From positions 15,176,717-15,240,716 of the forward strand of contig OY727098.1 of the NCBI GenBank assembly GCA_963402885.1: DNA of 64,000 nt, read 5' to 3'. Position numbers and translations under genes: made by a program. The notes under the pieces are model-generated. The model was not told where the DNA came from, did no database searches, and saw only the letters and a list, made by a program, of their open reading frames with translations. Shown piece after piece: positions 45,930-58,695 of the stretch. Numbering within the stretch: the first letter of the stretch is position 1; the number at the start of each line of letters is the position of its first letter. Source of the stretch: Antedon bifida. Its lineage: Eukaryota > Echinodermata > Crinoidea > Comatulida > Antedonidae.

Positions 45930-47555
45930 GGTTATCCGCCTCAAGCGGATAAGCCCTTGGAATTGTAGTGTTTCTTTTTTTTTTTTTTTTTTATTATTCT
46001 TCTTTCTTTCCGCCACTTTTGTTCGCGACGTTTCTCTGCAACGTGTTAACATAACATGTTGTAACTTGGTAAACCTTTAGACATTTAACTGAAGATGTGC
46101 AGCCAAGCTTTTGGACGCTGGCAGAGCCGCGTAGCGTAAGTTACGCACGATTTTCTGAAAATCTTAAATTGATCATAACTTCGAAACCGATAAATATTTT
46201 TTAACGTAACTTTCAGCCACGTTTTCTTCACATCAATGGCTAACTTTTTCGATCTTTAGCAAATTTTTGGAGACTAGAAAGTTTGCGCGTAAATTGCGTT
46301 TCAAATTTTAAAATGCTCCAAATTTGTTCACGCTGTTTCTCTGCAACGCGTTAACATAACATGTTGTAACTTGGTCAACATATAGACATTTAACTGAAAT
46401 TGTGCAGCCAAGCTTTTGAACGCTGTCAGAGGCGCGTATCGTCAGTTACGTGCGTTTTTCTGAAAATCTTAAATTGATCATAACTTTGAAACAGATAAAT
46501 ATTTTTTAACGTAGTTTTCAGCCATGTTTGCTTCACATCAATTGTTAACTTTTTTAACCCTACCGAATTTTGTAACATTAGAAAGTGCGCGCGTAAACGG
46601 CGTTTGAAATTTTAAAATGCTTCAAATCAATTTCTGATTAAATTAGAGCACGTTTCAGGTCATTTTAAGCGTTTCAAAAATTGCCACTGGTGCGCACATT
46701 TTTACGCGCGCATGGCGCAGGGAACGCGTATAAGCTTTTTTTTTACATAATTTGTGTTTTTCAAACTTCGGTTAACAATTTTACGTTGTTTTATTCATTT
46801 TCAAAACTTAAATTGGCATTCTACGAGCACGTTAAACATGACAGGTTGCGCACAAAAACGTCAACAAATTGTGAAAATGTTGAAAAATATGTCTACTTTT
46901 AAAAATGAAACAGTTCATCAGAATGCAAGGTTACCCCCATTTTTTATTTTATTTTCTTGCAGTGTATGAATCATAGGTGTGATTTATTATAGTCTTGAAT
47001 GTTAAAAAATGTTTGATGGCTACATTATTTGCACATTAAATGTAATTTTTGAAATAATTATCATCTAACAAACATAAACATATTCAAAGAGCAAAACAAT
47101 AAACATAACGTTTATCTTTTTTCTTTACATGTTAATATATAAAACTTAAAAGTATGCACTTTCATAATATGTAACTGTTTAAAATTTGTGAAGATTTCAT
47201 CATAGTAAAAATTATGATTTAAGTTCGATATGTAATAATCAACTTGCATCGAGGGGGTTCACGACATACCGAATGAACGAGGACTCTTTCTTCGGATTCT
47301 TTTCAGCAGGTGCTCATATGGCTCGATGTGTAGTGCCACCGACTTTGGTATCAGCGGTACCGGGATCGAATCCCATCACGGGAAAGTAATTAAATAACAG
47401 TATTTATTTGGTTATTACACTGAAAGGGCAGTTTTAATTTTGAATAGGCTACTTTTTTGGAAAAGTCATAACTGAGAAGTACTTTAACACGCAAGATACG
47501 TTTTGTTGCGGGCGGATAACCAAACTCGTCCTCAAGTGACGAGTTCAGATCTAGT
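45930..47555 (+). mobile_element. Helitron2-like unit A-3
   Basis: Starts with the A hairpin one T after unit A-2. The head is duplicated, as in A-1, with the second copy near 46321. tRNA-like segment at about 47312-47382. Ends with the stem and CTAGT at 47555. Confidence 0.8.
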
Positions 47556-49113
47556 TATTCTTCTTTCTTTCTCAGATTTTGTGCACGCGTTTTCTCTTCA
47601 ACGTGTTAACATAACATGTTGTAACTTGGTCAACATTTAGACATTTAACTGAAGATGTTCAGCCAAGCTTTTGGACGCTGTCAGATCCGCGTAGCGTAAG
47701 TCACGCGCGATTTTCTGAAAATCTTAAATCGGTCATAACTCCGAAACCGATAATATTTTTTAACGAAATTTTCAGCCACGTTTTCTTCACATCAATGGCT
47801 AACTTTTGGAATGTTTAACAAATTTTTGGAGACTAGAAAGTTTTCGCGTAAATTGCGTTTGAAATATTTTACTCTTCTTATTTTGTGCACGCTGTTTCTC
47901 TTCAACGTGTAAACATAATATGTTGTAACTTGTTCAGCATTTAGACAATTTACTGAAGTTGTCCAGCCAAGCTTTTTGACGATGTCAGAGCCGCGTAGCG
48001 TAAGTTACGCGTGATTTTCTGAAAATCTTAAATTGGTTATAACTTCGAAACAAACGAATATTTTTTAACGTCATTTTCAGCCACGTTTGCTTCAAATCAA
48101 TAGTTAACTTTTTTAACGCTACCGCAATTTGTAACATTACAAAGTGCGCGCGTAAATGGCGTTTGAAATTTTAAAATGCTTCAAATCAATTTCTGATTAA
48201 ATTAGAGCACGATTCAGGTCATTTTAAGCGTTTAAAAAATTTCCACTGGTGCGCACATTTTTACGCGCGCACGGCGCAGGGAACACGTATGAGCATTTCT
48301 TTTACACGATTTGTGTTTTTAAATCTTCGGTTAACAATTTTACGTTATTTTATTCACTTTTCAACTTGAAATGGCGTTCTACGAGCACGTTAAACATGAC
48401 AGGTTGCGCACGAAAACGTCAACAAATTGTGAAAATGTTGCAAAATATGTCTACTTCTAAAAATGAAACAGTTCACCAGAATGCAAGGTTACCCCCATTT
48501 TTTATTTTATTTTCTTGCAGTGTATGAATCATAGGTCTAATTTATAATAGTCTTGAATGTTAAAAAGTGTTTGATGGCTACATTATTTGCATATTAAATG
48601 TAATTTTTGAAATAATTATCATCAAACAAACATAAACATATTCAAAGAGTAAAACAATAAACATAACGTTTATCTTTTTTCTTTACATGTTAATATATAA
48701 AACTTGAAAGTATGCACTTTCATAATATGTGACTGTTTAAAATTTGTGAAGATTTCATCATAGTAAAAATTATGATTTAAGTTCGATATGTAATAATCAA
48801 CTTGCATCGAGGGGGTTCACGACATACCGAATGAACGAGGATTCTTTCTTTGGATTTTCTTCACCAGGTGCTCATATGGCTCGATGTGTAGTGCAACCGA
48901 CTTTGGTATCGGAGGTACCGGGTTCGAATCCCATCACGGGGAAACAATTAAATAAAAGGATTTGTTTGGTTATTACACTGAAAGGGCAGTTTTAATTTTG
49001 AATAGGCTACTTTTTGAAAAAGTCACAACTGAAAAGTACTTGAATGCGCAAGATACGTTTTGTTGCGGGCGGATAACCAAACTCGTCCTCAAGTGACGAG
49101 TTTAAGATCTAGT
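47556..49113 (+). mobile_element. Helitron2-like unit A-4, lacking the 5' hairpin
   Basis: Joins A-3 directly at TATTCTTCTTTCTTTCTCAG, so the hairpin and T run are missing. The body is nearly identical to A-1, including the head duplication. It holds the best-conserved tRNA-like segment (48870-48941). Confidence 0.8.
48870..48941 (+). repeat. tRNA-like segment carried by A units (best copy)
   Basis: Reads GTGCTCATATGGCTCGATGT with an A-box-like part, then about 35 bases, then ACCGGGTTCGAATCCC, which contains a perfect RNA polymerase III B box GGTTCGAATCC. Equivalent segments lie at 44316-44386, 45688-45758 and 47312-47382 on the plus strand, and at 55490-55560 and 57186-57258 on the minus strand. 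The others read GGATCGAATCC or GGTTCCAATCC. A clean cloverleaf is not evident, so this is more likely a SINE-type promoter than a tRNA gene. Confidence 0.6.
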
Positions 49114-49126
49114 TGTTTTCCTTGTT

Positions 49127-50718
49127 AGGTGATCATTTAGAATAAAATGATCACCTATTGTTATTGTATAAAATCTTTATTATTATTTTTTTTTTTATTT
49201 TTTTTTTTATTTTTATTGTTTCTGTACACTATTTTGTGTAACAATTATCTCAAAAAGTTTAATGTCAATGATTACAAAAATTTCAGAATATCTTTCAAAT
49301 AATACAACTTAATCCTAATAAGCTTTCCAGCGTGATCACTCATCCGTGACGACATTTATACGCCATTTTGCGAAATCACATTATCAATCATATCTCCATA
49401 ATTCATTATCACATATTAATGAAATTCACTACACGTAAACTTCAGATCAAGGGTAAAAATATTAGCAAATAAAAACGCACGCGCACGTAGGTTCATGCGC
49501 GTGATATCGCGCGTTAAAAATTTAAAAAGCTCAAAATTAAGTTTTGATCAATTTAGAGCATGAATTAGGCCATTTGCGTGTTTCAAAAAATTACTGCGCA
49601 AAAATGCGTTTTTGCGCGCGCGATACTTAAAAAGCGTAAAAAATATGAATTTTTTTTACAAATCTCATTCTACTCACCATCCTTAGTACATTCACCAAAT
49701 TTGAGTCAGTTCCGACTTAAAATAACGCTATACGAGCACGTTAAAAATGACAAAATGCGCACATTTATTTTACAAAAGTTCTGAAAATGGTGAAAAATAG
49801 GTCTTTTTTAAAATGAAAATAATTCTTCAGAATGCAAGATGACCCCCGATTTTTTTAACTTATTCTGGAAGCCATTGAGTTGTAGATATGAATTCATGTA
49901 CACATTTTACGTACAAAATGTTTTGACGTCATCAAATGGCCACTTGAATTTAAAAATTAGGATTTGTTATCTTTTTGTGTAGATTATCACATTCAACAGA
50001 GCGCATCTTGGTTATGTGTGCTCGAATTTCGCACAACTTTCAGTATGTGCTTGCTTAATTAATTATCTTTATCATGAGTTGACACTATCTTCATTTTAAT
50101 GACGTCATCACGCGTAAAAACTTGAATAACGTAGGCCGTGTAATTTCACCTTCGCAGTAAATTTGAATATCTTACAGCTCTTCAGAATTGAAGGTTACCT
50201 TGATGATTATAATTTATTATGAAAGCTGATGAAATGTAGATATTTATTCATATAAAAATTAAGCCTATCGGATGTTGTGACGTTAACATATGGCCAGTTG
50301 AAGTGAAAAAGTAGTTTTTTCATATTTTTCGTCAAAGTTATACACAATTCAAAGAGCGCGCACAGCGCTTCTACGTGCCAAATTGTTTTCCAAATCTTAT
50401 ATTGTTTTGCTCAATTAATTATCTTTCGAAATTGTCATCTTAAAGTTTAGTTTGATAACGTCATCATGCCAAAAAATTAGAACATGTGTCCCGCAATTTC
50501 ACCTATGCTACACTGTATATAGATATACAGTATATACTGTACATATTGTATATGGCATATAGGCACAACTCAGCACTATAAGCATATAATAGGATGGCAT
50601 ACATCAACATTTTCCGATCGTATGTTAACGTACGTGCATGTTTTTAAAAAAATTAATTTCAGTAAAATGATAAAAATGATCACCTATAATTCGTCAAAGT
50701 GACGAATTAAATTCTAGT
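49127..50718 (+). mobile_element. Helitron2-like unit B-1
   Basis: Starts with the B hairpin (AGGTGATCATTT-AGAAT-AAAATGATCACCT). The interior is homologous to A units (for example AATGCAAGATGACCCC against AATGCAAGGTTACCCC) but lacks the tRNA-like segment. It ends AAAATGATCACCT, stem AATTCGTC/GACGAATT, then AAATTCTAGT. Confidence 0.8.
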
Positions 50719-52243
50719 TATTATTCTTTCTGTACACTTTTTGTGTAACAATTATCTCAAAAAGTTGAATTGCAATGATCACAAAAATTACACAATGTCT
50801 TTCAAATACTTTAACTTAGACATAATAAGCTTTTCAGCGTGATCACTCATCCGTGACGTCATTTATACGCCATTTTGTGAAATCACATTATCAATCATAT
50901 CTCCATAATTCATTATCACATATTAATGAAATTCACTACACGTAAATTTCAGGTAAAGGTAAAAATATTAGCAAATAAAAACTCGTACGTTTCAAGGTCA
51001 TGCGCGTGAAATCGCGCGTTAAAATTTTAAAAAGCTCAAAATTAAGTTTTGATCAATTTAGAGCATGAATTAGGCCATTTGCGTGTTTCAAAAAATTACT
51101 GCGCAAAAATGCGTTTTTGCGCACGCGATTCTTAGAAAGCGTAAAAAATAAAATTTGATGAATAAATCATATTCTACTCACAATCCTTAGTACATTTACC
51201 CATTTTGAGTCCATTCAGACTTAAAATGACGCTATACGAGCATGTTAAAAATGACAAAATGCGCACATAAATTTCACAAAAGTTCTGAAAATGGTGAAAA
51301 ATAAGGCCTTTTTAAAATGAAAATAACTCTTCAGAATGCAAGATGACCCCCAATTTTTTTAACTTATTCAGGAAGCTATTGAGTTGTAGATATGAATTCA
51401 TGTACACATTTGATGTACAAAATGTTGTGACGTCATCAAATGGCCACTTGAATTTAAAAATTAGGATTTTTTATCTTTTTGTGTAGATTATCACATTCAA
51501 CAGAGCGTATCTCGGTTATTTGTGCTCGAATTTTGCACAAATTTCAGTATGTGCTTGCTTAATTATTTTTCTTTCCATGAGTGGTCAGCGTTTTCATTTT
51601 AATGACGTCATCACGCGTAAAACCTTGAATAACCTAGGTCGTGTAATTTCACCTACACCATACATTTGAATATCTTACAGCTCTTCAGAATTAAATGTGA
51701 CCTTGAAAATTTTAAATTATTATGAAAGCTGATGAAATGTAGATATGAATTCATATAAAAAATAAGCCTATCGGATGTTGCGAAGTTATCATATGGCCAG
51801 TTGAAGTTAAAAAGTAGTTTTTAAATTTCTTTAGTCAAAGTTATACAAATTTCGATGAGCGCGCATTGCGCTTCTACGTGCCAAATTCTCTTCCAATTCT
51901 TATATTTATTTGCTCAATTCATTATCTTTCGAAATTGTCAACTTCAAGTTTATTTTGATAATTCCATCATATCAAAAAATTTGAACATTGTGTGGTTCCC
52001 GTAATTTCACCTATGTTACACTGTATATAGATATACTGGACACTGTACTGTATAGAGTATATTCTATGACACATAATAGGTACAACTCAGCACTATAAGC
52101 ATATGCATCATGTCGTAGGATGGCGTACATCAACTTTTTACGATCCTATGTTAACGTACATGCATGTTTAAAAAATGTTAATTTCATTAAAATGATAAAA
52201 ATGATCACCTATAATTCGTCAAAGTGACGAATTAAATTCTAGT
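50719..52243 (+). mobile_element. Helitron2-like unit B-2, lacking the 5' hairpin
   Basis: Joined to B-1 at TATTATTCTTTCTGTACAC without the hairpin. More diverged from the other B units than those are from one another. Ends with the B stem and TTCTAGT at 52243. Confidence 0.8.
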
Positions 52244-52294
52244 TATGTATTTGTAATTGTATGATAATCTTCAAAATTAAAAAAAATAAATAAA

Positions 52295-53807
52295 ACTAGA
52301 ATTTAATTCGTCACTTTGACGAATTATAGGTGATCATTTTTATCATTTTACTGAAATTAATTTTTTTTAAACATGCACGTACGTTAACATACGATCGGAA
52401 AATGTTGATGTATGCCATCCTATTATATGCTTATAGTGCTGAGTTGTGCCTATATGCCATATACAATATGTACAGTATATACTGTATATCTATATACAGT
52501 GTAGCATAGGTGAAATTACGGGACACACATGTTCTAATTTTTTGGCATGATGACGTTATCAAACTAAACTTTAAGATGACAATTTCGAAAGATAATTAAT
52601 TGAGCAAAAAAATATAAGATTTGGAAAAAAATTTGGCACGTAGAAGCGCTGTGCGCGCTCTTTGAATTGTGTATAACTTTGACGAAAAATATGAAAAAAC
52701 TACTTTTTCACTTCAACTGGCCATATGTTAACGTCACAACATCCGATAGGCTTAATTTTTATATGAATTAATATCTACATTTCATCAGCTTTCATAATAA
52801 ATTATAATCATCAAGGTAACCTTCAATTCTGAAGAGCTGTAAGATATTCAAATTTACTGCGAAGGTGAAATTACACGGCCTACGTTATTCAAGTTTTTAC
52901 GCGTGATGACGTCATTAAAATGAAGATAGTGTCAACTCATGATAAAGATAATTAATTAAGCAAGCACATACTGAAAGTTGTGCGAAATTCGAGCACACAT
53001 AACTGAGATGCGCTCTGTTGAATGTGATAATCTACACAAAAAGATAACAAATCCTAATTTTTAAATTCAAGTGGCCATTTGATGACGTCAAAACATTTTG
53101 TACGTAAAATGTGTACATGAATTCATATCTACAACTCAATGGCTTCCAGAATAAGTTAAAAAAATCGGGGGTCATCTTGCATTCTGAAGAATTATTTTCA
53201 TTTTAAAAAAGACCTATTTTTCACCATTTTCAGAACTTTTGTAAAATTAATGTGCGCATTTTGTCATTTTTAACGTGCTCGTATTGCGTTATTTTAAGTC
53301 GGAACTAACTCAAATTTAGTGAATGTACTAAGGATGGTGAGTAGAATGAGATTTGTAAAAAAAAATCATGTTTTTTACGCTTTTTAAGTATCGCGCGCGC
53401 AAAAACGCATTTTTGCGCAGTAATTTTTTGAAACACGCAAATGGCCTAATTCATGCTCTAAATTGATCAAAACTTAATTTTGAGCGTTTTAAATTTTTAA
53501 CGCGCGATATCACGCGCATGAACCTACGTGCGCGTGCGTTTTTATTTGCTAATATTTTTACCCTTGATCTGAAGTTTACGTGTTGTGAATTTCATTAATA
53601 TGTGATAATGAATTATGGAGATATGATTGATAATGTGATTTCGCAAAATGGCGTATAAATGTCGTCACGGATGAGTGATCACGCTGGAAAGCTTATTAGG
53701 ATTAAGTTATATTATTTGAAAGATATTCTGAAATTTTTGTAATCATTGACATTAAACTTTTTGAGATAATTGTTACACAAAATAGTGTACAGAAACAATA
53801 AAAAGAA
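52295..53807 (-). mobile_element. Helitron2-like unit B-3 (inverted)
   Basis: Starts on the plus strand with ACTAGAATTTAATTCGTC, the inverted B 3' end. Nearly identical to B-4 and very close to B-1. It stops at AAACAATAAAAAGAA without a 5' hairpin. Confidence 0.8.
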
Positions 53808-55318
53808 ACTAGAATTTAATTCGTCACTTTGACGAATTATAGGTGATCATTTTTATCATTTTACTGAAATTAATTTTTTTTAAACATGCACGTACGTTAA
53901 CATACGATCGGAAAATGTTGATGTATGCCATCCTATTATATGCTTATAGTGCTGAGTTGTGCCTATATGCCATATACAATATGTACAGTATATACTGTAT
54001 ATCTATATACAGTGTAGCATAGGTGAAATTACGGGACACACATGTTCTAATTTTTTGGCATGATGACGTTATCAAACTAAACTTTAAGATGACAATTTCG
54101 AAAGATAATTAATTGAGCAAAAAAATATAAGATTTGGAAAAAAATTTGGCACGTAGAAGCGCTGTGCGCGCTCTTTGAATTGTGTATAACTTTGACGAAA
54201 AATATGAAAAAACTACTTTTTCACTTCAACTGGCCATATGTTAACGTCACAACATCCGATAGGCTTAATTTTTATATGAATTAATATCTACATTTCATCA
54301 GCTTTCATAATAAATTATAATCATCAAGGTAACCTTCAATTCTGAAGAGCTGTAAGATATTCAAATTTACTGCGAAGGTGAAATTACACGGCCTACGTTA
54401 TTCAAGTTTTTACGCGTGATGACGTCATTAAAATGAAGATAGTGTCAACTCATGATAAAGATAATTAATTAAGCAAGCACATACTGAAAGTTGTGCGAAA
54501 TTCGAGCACACATAACCAAGATGCGCTCTGTTGAATGTGATAATCTACACAAAAAGATAACAAATCCTAATTTTTAAATTCAAGTGGCCATTTGATGACG
54601 TCAAAACATTTTGTACGTAAAATGTGTACATGAATTCATATCTACAACTCAATGGCTTCCAGAATAAGTTAAAAAAATCGGGGGTCATCTTGCATTCTGA
54701 AGAATTATTTTCATTTTAAAAAAGACCTATTTTTCACCATTTTCAGAACTTTTGTAAAATTAATGTGCGCATTTTGTCATTTTTAACGTGCTCGTATAGC
54801 GTTATTTTAAGTCAGAACTGACTCAAATTTGGTGAATGTACTAAGGATGGTGAGTAGAATGAGATTTGTAAAAAAAATTCATGTTTTTTACGCTTTTTAA
54901 GTATCGCGCGCGCAAAAACGCATTTTTGCGCAGTAATTTTTTGAAACACGCAAATGGCCTAATTCATGCTCTAAATTGATCAAAACTTAATTTTGAGCGT
55001 TTTAAATTGTTAACGCGCGATATCACGCGCATGAACCTACGTGCGCGTGCGTTTTTATTTGCTAATATTTTTACCCTTGATCTGAAGTTTACGTGTAGTG
55101 AATTTCATTAATATGTGATAATGAATTATGGAGATATGATTGATAATGTGATTTCGCAAAATGGCGTATAAATGTCGTCACGGATGAGTGATCACGCTGG
55201 AAAGCTTATTAGGATTAAGTTATATTATTTGAAAGATATTCTGAAATTTTTGTAATCATTGACATTAAACTTTTTGAGATAATTGTTACACAAAATAGTG
55301 TACAGAAACAATAAAAAG
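53808..55318 (-). mobile_element. Helitron2-like unit B-4 (inverted)
   Basis: Tandem with B-3 in the same orientation and nearly identical to it; only scattered single-base changes are seen. No 5' hairpin at its junction with A-5. Confidence 0.8.
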
Positions 55319-56931
55319 ACTAGATCTAAACTCGTCACTTGAGGACGAGTTTGGTTATCCGCCCGCAACAAACGTATCTTGCGCATTCAAGTACTTTTCA
55401 ATCGTGACTTTTCCAAAAAGTAGCCTATTCGAAAATAAAACTCCCTTTCAGTGTAATAAGCAAATAAATCCTTTTATTTAATTATTTTCCCACGACTGGA
55501 TTCGATCCCGGTACCTCTGATACCAAAGTCGGTTGCACTACACATCGAGCCATATGAGCACCTGCTGATGAAAATCCGAAGAACAATTACTCGTTCATTC
55601 GGTATGTCGTGAACCCCTCGATGCAAGTTGATTATTACCTATCAAACTAAATCATAATTTTTACTATGATGAAATCTTCACACATTTAAAACAGTAACAT
55701 ATTATAAAAGTTCATACTTTCAAGTTTTATATATTAACATGTGAAGAAAAAAGATAAACGTTATGTTGATAGTTTTGCTCTTTGAAAATGTTAGTGTTTG
55801 TTTGATGATCAAAATTTCAAAAATGATATTTAATATGCACATAATGTAGCCATCAAACACGTTTTAGCATTCAACACTATAATAAATCACACCTATGATA
55901 TATACACTGCAAGAAAATAAAATAAAAAATGGGGGTAACCTTTCATTCTGATGAACTGTATCATTTTTAAAAGTAGACATATTTTGCAACATTTTCACAA
56001 TTATTAGACATTTTACGTGCGCAACCAGTCATGTTTAACGTGCTCGTGGAACGCCATTTCAAGTTGAATAGTGAATAAAATAACGCAAAATTGTTAACTG
56101 AAGATTTAAAAACACAAATCGTGTAAAAGAAATGCTCATACGTATTCCCTGCGCCGTGCGCGCGTAAAAATGTGCGCACCAGTGGTAATTTTTTTAACGC
56201 TTAAATTGACCTGAATCGTGCACTAATTTAATCAGAAATTGATTTGAAGCATTTTAAAATTTCAAACGCCATTTACGCGCGCACTTTCTAATGTTACAAA
56301 TTGCGGTAGCGTTAAAAAAGTTAACTATTGATGTGAAGCAAATGTGGCTGAAAATGACGTTAAAAAATATTCATTTGTTTCGAAGTTATAACCGATTTAA
56401 GGTTTTCAAAAAATCACGCGTAACTTACGCTACGCGGCTCTGACATCGTCAAAAAGCTTGGCTGGACAACTTCAGTAAAATGTCTAAATGCTGAACAAGT
56501 TACAACATATTATGTTTACACGTTGAAGAGAAAGAGCGTGCACAAAATAAGAAGAGTAAAATATTTCAAACGCAATTTACGCGAAAACTTTCTAGTCTCC
56601 AAAAATTTGTTAAACATTTCTAAAGTTAGCCATTGATGTGAAGAAAACGTGGCTGAAAATTTCGTTAAAAAATATTTATCGGTTTCGAAGTTATGACCGA
56701 TTTAAGATTTTCAGAAAATCGCGCGTGACTTACGCTACGCGGATCTGACAGCGTCCAAAAGCTTGGCTGAACATCTTCAGTTAAATGTCTAAATGTTGAC
56801 CAAGTTACAACATGTTATGTTAACACGTTGAAGAGAAAACGCGTGCACAAAATCTGAGAAAGAAAGAAGAATAATAAAAAAAAAAAGAAACACGTACAAT
56901 AACAAAGGTTATCCGCTTGTGGCGGATAACC
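55319..56931 (-). mobile_element. Helitron2-like unit A-5 (inverted)
   Basis: Full A unit: inverted CTAGT end at 55319, tRNA-like segment at 55490-55560, duplicated head, and 5' hairpin ending GGATAACC at 56931. Confidence 0.8.
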
Positions 56932-56941
56932 AAAAAAAAAA

Positions 56942-57002
56942 AATAATAATAAAGATTTTATACAATAACAATAGGTGATCATTTTATTCTAAATGATCAC
57001 CT
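56942..57002 (-). mobile_element. Orphan B-type 5' end (inverted)
   Basis: Only the first 60 bp of a B unit: AGGTGATCATTTTATTC with its inverted partner, and AAAGATTTTATACAATAAC. Confidence 0.8.
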
Positions 57003-57013
57003 AAAAAAAAAAA

Positions 57014-58636
57014 ACTAGATCTGAAACTCGTCACTTGAGGACGAGTTTGGTTATCCGCCCGCAACAAACGTATCTTGCGCATTCAAGTACTTTTCAATTA
57101 TGACTTTTCCAAAAAAGTAGCCTATTCAAAATTAAAACTGCCCTTTCAGTGTATTAACCTAATAAATCCTGTTAATTGATTGTTTTCCCGTGATGGGATT
57201 GGAACCCGGTACCTCTGATACCAAAGCCGGTTGCACTACACATCGAGCCATATGAGCACCTGGTGAAAAAATCCGAAGAAAGAATCCTCGTTCATTCGGT
57301 ATGTCGTGAACCCCCTCGATGCAAGTTGATTATTACATATCGAACTTAAATCATAATTTTTACTATGATGAAATCTTCACAAATTTTAAACAGTCACATA
57401 GTATGAAAGTGCATACTTTCAAGTTTTATATATTAACATGTAAAGAAAAAAGATAAACGTTATGTTTATTGTTTTACTCTTTGAATATGTTTATGTTTGT
57501 TTGATGATAATTATTTCAAAAATTACATTTAATATGCAAATAATGTAGCCATCAAACACCTTTTAACATTCAAGACTATTATAAATTAGACCTATGATTC
57601 ATACACTGCAAGAAAATAAAAAAAAAAATGGGGGTAACCTTGCATTCTGGTGAACTGTTTCATTTTTAAAAGTAGACATATTTTGGAACATTTTCACAAT
57701 TTGTTGACGTTTTCGTGCGCAACCTGTCATGTTAAACGTGCTCGTAGAACGCCATTTCAAGTTGAAAAGTGAATAAAATAACGTAAAATTGTTAACCGAA
57801 GATTTAAAAACACAAATCGTGTAAAAGAAATGCTCATACGTGTTCCCTGCGCCGTGCGCGCGTAAAAATGTGCGCACCAGTGGCAATTTTTTAAACGCTT
57901 AAAATGACCTGAATCGTGCTCTAATTTAATCAGAAATTGATTTGAAGCATTTTAAAATTTCAAACGCCATTTACGCGCGCACTTTCTAATGTTACAAATT
58001 GCGGTAGCGTTAAAAAAGTTAACTATTGATGTGAAGCAAACGTGGCTGAAAATGACGTTAAAATATTCGTTTGTTTCGAAGTTATAACCAATTTAAGATT
58101 TTCAGAAAATCACGCGTAACTTACGCTACGCGGCTCTGACTTCGTCAAAAAGCTTGGCTGGACAACTTCAGTAAAATGTCTAAATGCTGAACGAGTTACA
58201 ACATATTATGTTTACACGTTGAAGAGAAACAGCGTGCACAAAATAAGAAGAGTAAAATATTTCAAACGCAATTTACGCGAAAACTTTCTAGTCTCCAAAA
58301 ATTTGTTAAACATTCCAAAAGTTAGCCATTGATGTGAAGAAAACGTGTCTGAAAATTTCGTTAAAAAATATTTATTGGTTTCGAAGTTATGACCGATTTA
58401 AGATTTTCAGAAAATCGCGCGTGACTTACGCTACGCGGATCTGACAGCGTCCAAAAGCTTGGCTGAACATCTTCAGTTAAATGTCTAAATGTTGACCAAG
58501 TTAGAACATGTTATGTTAACACGTTGAAGAGAAAACGCGTGCACAAAATCTGAGAAAGAAAGAAGAATAATAAAAAAAAAAAAAAAAAAAAGTAACACTA
58601 CAATTCCAAGGGCTTATCCGCTTGAGGCGGATAACC
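57014..58636 (-). mobile_element. Helitron2-like unit A-6 (inverted)
   Basis: Full A unit with inverted 3' end at 57014, tRNA-like segment at 57186-57258, duplicated head, and 5' hairpin ending at 58636. Confidence 0.8.
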
Positions 58637-58695
58637 AATAATAAAGATTTTATACAATAACAATAGGTGATCATTTTATTCTAAATGATCACCTA
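58637..58695 (-). mobile_element. Orphan B-type 5' end closing the block
   Basis: Mirror image of the start at 42821: AATAAAGATTTTATACAAT, then the B hairpin ending ATCACCTA, after which unique sequence begins (ATCAGATTCGG). Confidence 0.8.

Larger units (their letters stand above)
42821..58695. mobile_element. 15.9-kb composite of tandem and inverted Helitron2-like units
   Basis: The block starts with a B-type 5' hairpin (TAGGTGATCATTT) and ends with its inverted copy. Between them the left arm holds four A units and two B units in + orientation. A 51-bp AT-rich spacer (52244-52294) follows. The right arm holds two B and two A units in - orientation, with two extra B-type 5' hairpins. Full units are 1.3-1.6 kb. 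Each ends in a hairpin plus CTAGT, and the next unit starts directly after one T. No protein-coding gene is found. A fragment of a larger array, amplification by rolling-circle transposition, or nested insertion into a preferred TT site could all produce this. Confidence 0.8.
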
